Below are positions 48,180 to 57,400 of a DNA stretch of 64,000 nucleotides, one piece after another. The stretch's first letter is position 1, and each line of letters starts with the position of its first letter. Under the pieces are notes generated by a model. That model did not search any database, was not told where the DNA came from, and was given only the letters and a program-made list of their open reading frames with translations. Position numbers and translations under genes: made by a program. This DNA comes from an uncultured Muribaculaceae bacterium. Its GTDB lineage: Bacteria; Bacteroidota; Bacteroidia; Bacteroidales; Muribaculaceae. The stretch is taken from contig CAJOFM010000004.1 of assembly GCA_905233915.1 (NCBI GenBank), positions 124,001 through 188,000 on the forward strand, given 5' to 3'.

Positions 48180-48674
48180 ATAACAACCGAAACCACACTA
48201 TAAAAAGCAAATTACTAGGGCAATATTCTTGCCCAATTCTTCAAATACTACTAAATTTGCAGCAATTCATTGACGGACTCGGGCGCAGCGGCGACCACAA
48301 CAACCAACCGCCAGTGAAAACATATTAGATACAGGCGTTTACTGTAACGCTTTGGTTTTGACACCTCAAGAATCTAGCAAATTCAAAACAGTTAGTCAAA
48401 AACAAAGCAACGTGAACGCCCCTATGGATGTACTATATCCTTCCCTCATGCTTCCCCTTTGGTTGCTTGAGAGATTTGATATACATATCTTCGTGGGGCT
48501 TCGTCGTTGCTCGTTCTGACTAACTGGGCAATGCTAGAGCCTTTGAGGTGTGGAACTGAGCAGCAGACTTGGCTCCACGCTTTGTATTTAATAGAGAATA
48601 ACTCCTAATCATTACACCCTTGGTTGCCGAGAGCCACAACCAAACAAATAATCGTGGCACGGCAACTGCGGGAT
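48180..48674. other. Non-coding stretch before the restriction-modification gene
   Basis: About 500 nt between the amylase promoter and the RM gene contain no ORF with coding character and no tRNA-like sequence. The composition changes gradually from mixed to AT-rich. No clear direct repeat or attachment site was seen at this edge of the AT-rich insert. Confidence 0.4.
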
Positions 48675-51600
48675 ATGGACACTACGGCAACTAATTGGTT
48701 AAATAGTGGAGAATATAAAACCCAAATTGACAATCTTCTAACTGAGATTGTTAGAGGTGCTGAATTATCTTCTACAGAGGTAGAAACTGCATCTGTTTTT
48801 GAAAATGGATTATATTATTTGCTAAAAAGTCATGCAAAAATCACAATTAAAGCTCAAAAAGAAAAACCTGTCCAATCAATTGTTCACGCATTTTCTAAAA
48901 GGGTTACTAATGGCCGTTTAGATGCTATTATTAATGAACTAATAATTGAATACAAACACCATTCGGCACTAAGAACACCCCAAAGAATCGATGAAGCTAT
49001 AAAACAGGTGCACGATTATTTATATGCTTTATATCGAAATACAGACATCAAACACGATGCTATATTAACCGATGGTCTGAGTATTATTTATTTTTCTTTC
49101 GTTGGTGATAAAGTACGGAATACAATTATAAAGAATCTTGAGATAGATGATATTGATACTATTATAAAGGCCATTCTCAATAATGAAAAAAAGAAGTTTG
49201 AGCCGATTAATATTGTCAACGATTTCTCTATTTATCCTCAAAGCGATTCACCATCAAAAAGTATAGCCAAAATTCTATTCAGTGATTTGATAGATAATCT
49301 CACTGAGAAATCTGATATGCTTTATCAAGAATGGAAATCATTAATGCATTTATCTGTTGAAGATAACGGAAAGAGTCAAGATATCGAAAAAAGACAGCGT
49401 GACCTTTCTTTAATCTTCAATATAACAATTCATAATGATCCTGATTTAGAATATAAAGCATTATTTGCACTACAAACGACATATGCAATAATTGTCAAAT
49501 TAATTGCTTGTAAGGTAGTTGATAGATTGAATTTTAATGTAAACACAAATCAGTATCACGATTTATTAACTCATGATTCAAATAGATTGCAGAACTTTTT
49601 TCAGAAAATGGAAGATGGCTATTCTTATTGCATGAACATCAGAAATTTTCTTGAAGGAGATTTCTTTTCTTGGTATTCTGACACGAAGCAATGGAATGAT
49701 GCTTTTTTTAGATCAATAACAGAACTAATTGCTCTTGTTGACAAGTATTCTGCTTTTTCTCTTGATGTTACTTTTAATCCTATTGACATTTTCAAGGATT
49801 TATATATGTGTATAATTCCTCAATCTGTTAGGCATTCAATGGGAGAATATTTCACACCAGAGTGGTTAGCTGATAGAGTTATTTCACGCTCTATAGAGTT
49901 ATCAGGTAAAACCAATTGGAAAGCTATTGATCCTTGTTGTGGGTCGGGTATTTTTATCATTGCATTGATCAAGAAAATTGTTGGTAATCTGTCTGTTCGT
50001 GAACTTTCAAAGGAAGATAAAAAAGCATTAATAAACAAAATCCTTTCAAGAGTTTATGGCATAGATATAAATCCACTTTCTGTACTTTCTGCTCGCGTTA
50101 GTTATTTTATTGCCATTCAGAAACTTGGAGCTGTTGATGATGTTGAGATACCTATCTATCTAGGAGATTCTGCCATAATACCAAATAACGTTATTATTGA
50201 TGGGATTAACTGTTATTCATATTCAATCAACAATTTAAAGTGCGGTACTATCGAAGTAGTCTTACCTAAAAGATTTGTGAAGCTTGATTCCTTTGGAAAG
50301 ATAATGAGCACTTTACAAGCAATGGTAAAAACAGACAATGCGAATATCCTTTATACTGTTTTTGTAAATCACCTATCTATAGAAGAAAAGTCTTCAGAGA
50401 TATTATTATCTAAAATCAGAAATCTTGCTGAAAGTTTAGTTTATTTACATGAGAATAAATGGGATGGAATATGGATTAGAATTGCTACAAATTTTATGAT
50501 GATAGCAAGACTAAATTCATATGATTTAATTGTAGGAAACCCACCTTGGGTAAAGTGGGAGCATCTACCTGCTGCTTATACTCGAAAGATAAAAGATTTC
50601 TGTGATGTGCGTCACATTTTCTGTAATGATGGTGGTGTATTTGGAGGAGCGCAGTTAAATATTTGTGCTCTAATCTCTAATGTAACGGCATCAACTTGGT
50701 TAAGTGAAAATGGTGTCTTGGCTTTCCTAATGCCCGATAGCTTGATGTCTCAGAATTCATATGAAGAATTCAGAAACTTCTACCTAAATGAAGATAAATC
50801 TCAACGTCTCTATTTACAAGCATTAGATAGATGGCATGCTCCTTTACGGCCTTTTAGAGTTGGCAAAAAAGCCGTCTCACAAGATTTCAATACTTATTAT
50901 TTTGGTAGAGATTTTGTTGATTATCGTAAAGGTGTACCAGTTTGCAATATTACACGAAAAAAAGAGTACTCTGATGAAATTATTAACAATTGCACTCATT
51001 TCAGCGATGCATTAAGACTTCTTGAAACAAGGATATCTTGTGCTAAACAACTATCAGAAAAATCTACTGCTTTCACTTATTCTTCAGTTGAATTTGACTT
51101 TACTACAATAATTGGAAGAACGGACTATTATTATAGAACTGGAGTTGAATCTACGCCTTTTGAAGTATTTAAATTAATCGGTTTAAGTAATTCTCCATAT
51201 CCAAATCATTATAGGTTTAAAAACAAAATATTAAAAACTTCTCGTTATAAAGTCGATGATATACCACCTATGGGTTGGGACTTCCCAACTGATTACATTT
51301 ATCCAATGTTGGAAGGACCAAATGTAAAACCATTTGAATATGATTGTGAAGATAACTTTCACATATTGCCATATAAGAAAGAGAATACTAAAGTCCCTGT
51401 TACTTTAAAAGAACTAACTGAAACTCAAGAAAGACTTGCAACTTACTTTGCGAATCACAGAGAACTTTTGGAAAAACAATCCGAAAAGAGCAAATCGATG
51501 CATCGGGGTGACGCTTTTTATGCTCTTTCAAAGATAGGTGATTACACATTTGCACCCCACATAGTTGCAGCAAGAGATAATTCAAAATTTTGTGCAACAG

Positions 51601-51959
51601 TTGTAAATCCAACTATGACCCCCTGGGGAGAATTAAAACAAACGATATGTGTAAAACATACTATAATTATAAGCCAAGATAGAAATAAGAATTTTATTAC
51701 TGAAAATGAGGCTCACTATATAAATGGAGTTCTTAATTCCTCAATAGTTGTTGCTTACATTCACAATACTTTTAAGACAAATGGGTTTAGCCTGAATAAG
51801 TCACAATTGTTTTTACCCAAATATGATTCTTCTAATATCCTATTTAGGAGAATTGTTAGGATTTCTAAAGCAGCAACCAATAAACAATTAGATGTTGAAC
51901 ATGCTAAACGCCTGTTGACTTTGGCTTATCTCGATTTGTGTAGACAACTAAATCATTAA
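48675..51959 (+). CDS. Type IIG restriction-modification protein (Eco57I-like, nuclease and methylase in one chain)
   Basis: The frame is open from a TTG at 48624; the first ATG is at 48675 (1094 aa), and a GTG at 48654 is another option. The N-terminal part has a PD-(D/E)xK-like nuclease pattern (GRLDAIINELIIEYKHHSA). The methylase has motif I AIDPCCGSGIFIIALIKK and motif IV VGNPPWVKWEHLP, marking an N6-adenine enzyme. The C-terminal 400 residues should hold the target recognition domain. The gene is AT-rich, has no partner genes, and is flanked by long non-coding stretches, so it was probably acquired by transfer. Confidence 0.85.
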   Translation: MDTTATNWLNSGEYKTQIDNLLTEIVRGAELSSTEVETASVFENGLYYLLKSHAKITIKAQKEKPVQSIVHAFSKRVTNGRLDAIINELIIEYKHHSALRTPQRIDEAIKQVHDYLYALYRNTDIKHDAILTDGLSIIYFSFVGDKVRNTIIKNLEIDDIDTIIKAILNNEKKKFEPINIVNDFSIYPQSDSPSKSIAKILFSDLIDNLTEKSDMLYQEWKSLMHLSVEDNGKSQDIEKRQRDLSLIFNITIHNDPDLEYKALFALQTTYAIIVKLIACKVVDRLNFNVNTNQYHDLLTHDSNRLQNFFQKMEDGYSYCMNIRNFLEGDFFSWYSDTKQWNDAFFRSITELIALVDKYSAFSLDVTFNPIDIFKDLYMCIIPQSVRHSMGEYFTPEWLADRVISRSIELSGKTNWKAIDPCCGSGIFIIALIKKIVGNLSVRELSKEDKKALINKILSRVYGIDINPLSVLSARVSYFIAIQKLGAVDDVEIPIYLGDSAIIPNNVIIDGINCYSYSINNLKCGTIEVVLPKRFVKLDSFGKIMSTLQAMVKTDNANILYTVFVNHLSIEEKSSEILLSKIRNLAESLVYLHENKWDGIWIRIATNFMMIARLNSYDLIVGNPPWVKWEHLPAAYTRKIKDFCDVRHIFCNDGGVFGGAQLNICALISNVTASTWLSENGVLAFLMPDSLMSQNSYEEFRNFYLNEDKSQRLYLQALDRWHAPLRPFRVGKKAVSQDFNTYYFGRDFVDYRKGVPVCNITRKKEYSDEIINNCTHFSDALRLLETRISCAKQLSEKSTAFTYSSVEFDFTTIIGRTDYYYRTGVESTPFEVFKLIGLSNSPYPNHYRFKNKILKTSRYKVDDIPPMGWDFPTDYIYPMLEGPNVKPFEYDCEDNFHILPYKKENTKVPVTLKELTETQERLATYFANHRELLEKQSEKSKSMHRGDAFYALSKIGDYTFAPHIVAARDNSKFCATVVNPTMTPWGELKQTICVKHTIIISQDRNKNFITENEAHYINGVLNSSIVVAYIHNTFKTNGFSLNKSQLFLPKYDSSNILFRRIVRISKAATNKQLDVEHAKRLLTLAYLDLCRQLNH

Positions 51960-52102
51960 ATTACCTTGGGCACCTAAAAAGGCATTTTTGCATTGGGCGT
52001 TTATTCGTAGAGTATAATGAATATAAACTCCTGCTTGGAGAGAATATTCGTTATATTGTTGTAATAGATATCGAATGGCCATGAATAAAAAATCTTTGAT
52101 GG

Positions 52103-52142
52103 TTAATTCGTGATCATTCGTGGGCATTCTTGTTACACTCAC
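52103..52142. repeat. 10-bp units with ATTCGTG core
   Basis: TTAATTCGTG, ATCATTCGTG and GGCATTCTTG follow each other in 10-bp phase, then a degenerate unit TTACACTCAC. Confidence 0.6.
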
Positions 52143-52144
52143 GC

Positions 52145-52170
52145 ATGGAAAACATGGAAAACATGAAAAT
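52145..52170. repeat. 9-bp units ATGGAAAAC
   Basis: Two exact units of ATGGAAAAC are followed by a partial third (ATGAAAAT). Confidence 0.6.
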
Positions 52171-52293
52171 AGGTTTTAGGTGTCAGGTTTTGTGTCTGGC
52201 ATCAGATAATCCAGATTAGTCAGTTGTTTTTTTTAAAAAGAGTTGTGCCTGTTGTCTTATATGTTGTATCAGTTGTCTGAAAAAGAGCAAAAA

Positions 52294-52328
52294 ACTAGAG
52301 ACTAAGGACAATAAACTAGAAACTATTT
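52294..52328. repeat. Five 7-bp units, ACTARRR-like
   Basis: ACTAGAG, ACTAAGG, ACAATAA, ACTAGAA and ACTATTT are in 7-bp phase and end 2 nt before the pepD -7 box, so the array occupies the upstream promoter region. Confidence 0.6.
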
Positions 52329-52330
52329 AT

Positions 52331-52338
52331 TATATTTG
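52331..52338 (+). promoter_or_regulatory. -7 box of pepD
   Basis: TATATTTG matches TAnnTTTG, 59 nt before the pepD start codon. No TTTG is seen at the -33 spacing; the position is taken up by a heptamer array. Confidence 0.5.
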
Positions 52339-52397
52339 CAGCCGTAATCAAATACAATTCTTTTAAACCTGTAAGACATTAACAACTGAATCAAGAA

Positions 52398-53858
52398 ATG
52401 AACGAAATTGAAAAACTGAAACCGACGTGCATCTGGCGCAACTTCTATGCGCTGACGCAGATTCCCCGTCCCTCGGGACATGTTGAGAAAATCCAGCAGT
52501 ACCTGCTCGACTTCGCCAAGAAGATCGGCGTTGAGGCCTTCCAGGACCCCGCCGGCAACATCGTGATGCGCAAGCCCGCCACCCCAGGCATGGAGAACCG
52601 CAAGTGCATCACCATGCAAGCCCACATGGACATGGTACCGCAAAAGACTCCCGAGTCGAAGCACAACTTCGAGACCGATCCCATCGAACCCTACATCGAC
52701 GGTGAGTGGATCAAGGCCCGTGGCACCACGCTGGGCGCTGACGACGGTCTGGGCGTGGCAGCCATCATGGCTGTGATGGAGGACAACACCCTCAAGCATG
52801 GTCCCATCGAGGGCCTGATCACCAAGGATGAGGAGACGGGCATGTATGGCGCCAACGACCTGCCCAAGGGTCAGATGAAGGGCGACATCCTGTTCAACCT
52901 CGACAGTGAGACGTGGGGCAAGTTCGTCATCGGTAGCGCCGGCGGTATCGACGTTACCTGCACGCGCAAGTATAACGAGGTGAAGACCGCCAGCGGCGAT
53001 ACCGCAGTGCGCATCACCCTCAAGGGCCTGAAGGGCGGCCACAGCGGCCTCGAGATCCATGAGGGCCGTGCCAACGCCAACAAGCTGATGGCCCGCCTCG
53101 TGCAATTCGCCATCGTGGACCACAAGGCCCGCCTGGTGAGCTGGCATGGCGGTAACATGCGCAACGCCATCCCGTTCAAAGCCGAGACCGTGCTCGTCGT
53201 GCCCGAGGATAACCTAAAGGGTCTGAAGAAGCTCGTCAAGACGATGAAGGCCCAGTTCGAGAGCGAGTTCAAGCTCATCGAGGACAATGTGGACCTGACG
53301 CTCAAGGCCATCGACCGTCCCAAGATGAAGATGGCGCTCGACGACCAGACGACCATCCTGCGCGCCCTGTATGCCTGCCACGATGGCGTGGTGCGCTACA
53401 TCCCCGCTTATCCCAACGTGGTAGAGACCTCCAGCAACCTCGCCATCATCGACATCGAGGACGGCAAGGCAGCCGTGAAGATCCTGGCCCGCTCGGCCCG
53501 TGAGGACATGAAGGAGTACATCGTCAAGATGCTCATGACCTGCTTCCACCTCGCCGACTTCAAGGTAGAGACCGGCGGTGACTACATCGGCTGGGATCCC
53601 AACCCCGACAGCGAGGCCCTGCACATGCTGCTCGACCTGTACAAGAAACTGTTCAAGGAGGATGGCATCATCCAAGTGGACCATGCCGGTCTGGAGTGCT
53701 CCATCATCCTGGGCAAGTATCCGCACATGGACGTCGTGAGCTTCGGCCCCACGTTGCGCAGCCCGCACACCACCATCGAGCGTGCCTACATCCCCGCAGC
53801 AGAGCCCTTCTGGAAGCTGCTCGTCAAGGCCCTCGAGGAGGCACCTGTTAAGAAATAA
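52398..53858 (+). CDS. pepD: Aminoacyl-histidine dipeptidase (M20 family)
   Basis: The protein has 486 residues. The metal-binding motifs are MQAHMDMVPQK (His and Asp), TLGADDGLGVAA (bridging Asp) and TKDEETGMYGA (catalytic Glu and metal Glu). C-terminal VDHAGLECSIILGKYP is also typical of PepD. It hydrolyses dipeptides such as carnosine-type Xaa-His in the cytoplasm. Codon use is strongly biased, suggesting high expression. It has its own promoter and a strong terminator, so it is monocistronic. Confidence 0.93.
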   Translation: MNEIEKLKPTCIWRNFYALTQIPRPSGHVEKIQQYLLDFAKKIGVEAFQDPAGNIVMRKPATPGMENRKCITMQAHMDMVPQKTPESKHNFETDPIEPYIDGEWIKARGTTLGADDGLGVAAIMAVMEDNTLKHGPIEGLITKDEETGMYGANDLPKGQMKGDILFNLDSETWGKFVIGSAGGIDVTCTRKYNEVKTASGDTAVRITLKGLKGGHSGLEIHEGRANANKLMARLVQFAIVDHKARLVSWHGGNMRNAIPFKAETVLVVPEDNLKGLKKLVKTMKAQFESEFKLIEDNVDLTLKAIDRPKMKMALDDQTTILRALYACHDGVVRYIPAYPNVVETSSNLAIIDIEDGKAAVKILARSAREDMKEYIVKMLMTCFHLADFKVETGGDYIGWDPNPDSEALHMLLDLYKKLFKEDGIIQVDHAGLECSIILGKYPHMDVVSFGPTLRSPHTTIERAYIPAAEPFWKLLVKALEEAPVKK

Positions 53859-53890
53859 GTTGTAGTAGAATAAATTGTTTCATAAGTTGT

Positions 53891-53929
53891 ACCGCAGGCC
53901 GCCGCGAGGCTCCCTGCGGTAGTTTTTTT
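53891..53929 (+). terminator. Rho-independent terminator of pepD
   Basis: ACCGCAGG (53891-53898) pairs with CCTGCGGT (53913-53920), followed by AG and seven T's. It starts 32 nt after the pepD stop. Confidence 0.85.
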
Positions 53930-54236
53930 CCACAACCCCCTGAACGGATAAACAAGTAACACAAGAAACACAAAAGCCGTCCGCCCTTTTGATATTAAAA
54001 CAACTTTAATACAAGTCGTCCCAAAGCAAGATGGCCAAACGATAATGACGCATCGCTGTGTTGTGACTTATACTCCACAAAACACAAAATTCGACCATTT
54101 TTGTAATCTATAAGTCACAAAATTGAAATATTAATCGTTTTGCAAATCAATTTTCAGCATCTCGATTTCGATGACACACTCCAATGTTGGGGTAAAAAGT
54201 ATTTTTTCGGGTTTCTTTACCTTATTAAAAAATAAT
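53930..54236. other. Non-coding stretch between pepD and the PFOR leader
   Basis: About 300 nt without a gene. It is AT-rich with scattered TTGTG/CACAA words (for example GACTTATACTCCACAA and CTATAAGTCACAAA, which share TTATA..TC-type halves) but I see no ORF or defined regulatory element. Confidence 0.4.
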
Positions 54237-54313
54237 GCGTATCGTTGACCTCCGGCCGAAGGTACGCGGCGCCTCGGGAATGACCTCATTATTAATCGGT
54301 CATTCCTTTTTTT
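54237..54313 (+). ncRNA. Possible small structured RNA ending in a terminator
   Basis: A first hairpin pairs GCGT with ACGC and ACCT with AGGT (54237-54267). A second hairpin, GGAATGACC / GGTCATTCC (54277-54306), is followed by a T-run, which is a rho-independent terminator on the plus strand. Since pepD already has a terminator 350 nt upstream, this one suggests a separate short transcript or an attenuator. No promoter was identified. Confidence 0.35.
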
Positions 54314-54373
54314 AAATCAAAACCCAAGCCTTTGAAAGCAAGCTTTCAAGTCTAGTGCCCTGATTTAAAAAAA
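54307..54373. repeat. 67-bp nested palindrome upstream of PFOR
   Basis: The outer arms TTTTTTTAAATCA (54307-54319) and TGATTTAAAAAAA (54361-54373) are perfect. Centred inside is TTGAAAGC-AA-GCTTTCAA (54332-54349). It lies between the terminator above and the PFOR promoter, sharing its T-run with the terminator. Confidence 0.75.
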
Positions 54374-54387
54374 GAAATGTCAAATAA

Positions 54388-54419
54388 TTTGGCATTTCGC
54401 TCGGCTTGCAGTACCTTTG
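54388..54419 (+). promoter_or_regulatory. Promoter of PFOR
   Basis: TTTG at 54388-54391 is followed after 20 nt by TACCTTTG at 54412-54419. The segment CGGCTTGCAGTACCTTTGC closely matches the glnA promoter CGACTTGCACTACCTTTGC. The start codon is 69 nt downstream of the box. Confidence 0.8.
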
Positions 54420-54488
54420 CACCCTGTTAAACCAATTAGCATAAAAACGACTAATAACTAACTATATCAGTTTTTTCAACAAAATTTT

Positions 54489-57400
54489 ATGAGTAAGGAA
54501 AAGAAATTCATGACGTGTGACGGTAACCAAGCTGCCGCCCACATCAGTTACATGTTCACTGAGGTAGCTGCAATCTACCCCATCACTCCGTCATCAACGA
54601 TGGCCGAGCACGTGGACGAGTGGGCCGCCGCTGGCCGCAAGAACATCTTCGGTGAGACCGTCACGGTCCAGGAGATGCAGAGCGAGGGTGGTGCTGCCGG
54701 TGCCGTTCACGGTTCGCTGCAGGCTGGTGCCCTGACCACGACCTACACCGCGTCGCAGGGTCTGCTGCTGATGATTCCCAACATGTACAAGATTGCCGGC
54801 GAGTTGCTTCCTGGCGTGTTCCATGTTTCGGCCCGTACGCTGGCCAGCCACACCCTGTGTATCTTTGGTGACCACCAGGACGTGATGGCTACCCGCCAGA
54901 CCGGTTTTGCCATGCTCGCCGAGGGCAGTGTGCAGGAGGTAATGGACCTCGCCGGTGTTGCTCACTTGAGCGCCATCAAGGCTCATGTTCCCTTTGTCAA
55001 CTTCTTTGACGGCTTCCGCACCTCTCACGAGATCCAGAAGGTAGAGGCTATGGACCAGGAAGACCTGCGTCCCCTCATCGACATGGAGGAGCTGGCCAAG
55101 TTCCGCAAGGGTGCTATGAATCCTGACAAGCCCGTTACCCGTGGTACTGCCGAGAACCCCGACGTGTTCTTCCAGCACCGCGAGTCGTGCAACGATTACT
55201 ATACCGCAGTTCCCGCCATCGTCGAGGACTACATGAACAAGATCAGCGAGATCACTGGCCGCAAGTATGGTCTGTTTGACTACTACGGCGCCAAGGATGC
55301 CGACCGCGTCATCATCGCCATGGGCAGTGTGACCGAGGCTATCCGCGAGACCATCGACTATCTGACCGAGAAGGGTGAGAAGGTCGGCCTCGTTGCTGTT
55401 CACCTGTATCGCCCCTTCAGCGCCAAGCACTTCCTCGCAGCCGTTCCCAGCACTGCCAAGCGCATTGCCGTGCTCGACCGCACCAAGGAGCCCGGCGCTA
55501 ACGGCGAGCCCCTGTATCTCGACGTGAAGGACTGCTTCTATGGCACCGAGAATGCCCCCATCATCGTGGGTGGCCGCTACGGTCTCGGCAGCAAGGACAC
55601 CACTCCCGCCCAGATTCTCTCGGTTTACGAGAACCTGGCCCTGCCGATGCCCAAGAACCAGTTCACCATCGGTATCGAGGACGATGTTACCTTCACCTCG
55701 CTGCCCATGAAGGAAGAGGTTGCCATGGGTGGCGCCGGCATGTTCCAGGCCAAGTTCTACGGTCTGGGTGCTGACGGTACCGTGGGTGCCAACAAGAACA
55801 GTGTGAAGATCATCGGTGACAACACCGACAAGCACTGCCAGGCTTACTTCTCCTATGACAGCAAGAAGTCGGGTGGCTTCACCTGCTCACACCTGCGTTT
55901 TGGCGACGAGCCCATCCGCTCGACCTACCTGGTGACCACGCCCAACTTCGTTGCTTGCCACGTTCAGGCCTATCTGCACATGTATGACGTGACCCGCGGT
56001 CTGCAGAAGGGTGGTACCTTCCTGCTGAACACCGTTTGGGACGGCGACAAGCTGGTCGAGAACCTGCCCAACAACGTGAAGAAATACTTCGCCGACAACA
56101 ACATCAAGGTTTACTACATCAACGCTACCAAGATCGCTCAGGAGATTGGTCTGGGCAACCGCACCAACACCATCCTGCAGAGCGCATTCTTCCGCATCAC
56201 CGAGGTAATCCCCGTTGACCTGGCTATCGAGCAGATGAAGAAGTTCATCGTGAAGTCCTATGGCCGCAAGGGTGAGGACGTGGTGAACAAGAACTACCAG
56301 GCCGTTGACCGTGGTAACGAGTACACCGAGCTGACTGTTGACCCCGCTTGGAGCAACCTGACCGTCGAAGGCCCCGCCGCCGACAACGCTCCCGAGTTCG
56401 TACACAACGTGGTACGTCCCATCAACGCCCAGAACGGTGACCTGCTTCCCGTGAGCGCCTTCAAGGGCCGCGAGGATGGTACTTGGGATGCCGGTACCGC
56501 TGCCTATGAGAAGCGCGGTGTTGGCGCCTTCGTTCCCGTATGGAAGGCCGAGAACTGTATCCAGTGTAACAAGTGCGCACTCGTCTGCCCGCACGCTGCC
56601 ATCCGTCCCTTCGTTATGGACGAGGCCGAGGCTGCAGCATCTCCCTTCAAGGAGAGCGACAAGCTCAAAGCCATCGGCAAGGGCTTCGAGGGCATGACCT
56701 TCGTACAGGTTGTTGACGTGATGGACTGCTTGGCTTGCGGCAACTGCGCCGACGTTTGTCCGGGCAAGAAGGGCGAGAAGGCCCTCGAGATGGTTCCCAT
56801 GGAGGGCCACGAGGAAGACCAGAAGCTCTGGGACTATGCCATCAACAATGTCAAGAGCAAACAGCACCTGGTAGACACCAAGTCCAACGTGAAGAATTCG
56901 CAGTTCGCTCAGCCGCTGTTTGAGTTCTCGGGTGCCTGCTCGGGTTGCGGTGAGACCCCCTATGTGAAGCTGATCAGCCAGTTGTTCGGTGACCGTCAGA
57001 TCGTAGCCAACGCTACCGGTTGCTCGTCAATCTACAGTGCATCGGTTCCCTCGACTCCTTACACCGTTAACGAGAAGGGTCACGGTCCCGCTTGGGCCAA
57101 CTCCCTGTTCGAGGACTTCTGCGAGTTCGGTCTGGGTATGACCATCGCCGACGAGAAGATGCGCAGCCGCGTCCTGGGCTTCGTTAAGGAAGCTATCGAG
57201 GATGCTACCGTTGCCGACGACGTCAAGGCTCTGTACAAGGAGTGGATTGAGAACTTCAACGACGGTGACAAGACCCGCGAGTTGAGCGACAAGATCCTCG
57301 AGGCCATCGAGCACAGCGACAATCCCGCCGACGTTAAGGTTCGCGAGCTGGGTCAGTACCTGGTTAAGCGTTCGCAGTGGATCATCGGTGGTGACGGCGC

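Larger units (their letters stand above)
51960..52397. other. Non-coding stretch with several short tandem arrays
   Basis: The 438 nt between the RM gene and pepD have no gene. They hold four different short-period arrays (listed separately), GTTGT-rich sequence at about 52225-52278, and the pepD -7 box. Confidence 0.6.

Noticed and set aside
54594-55835. 413-codon minus-strand ORF, and 55887-56867, 57027-57797
   Set aside because: They are antisense frames of the PFOR gene, whose strong codon bias leaves the reverse frame open.
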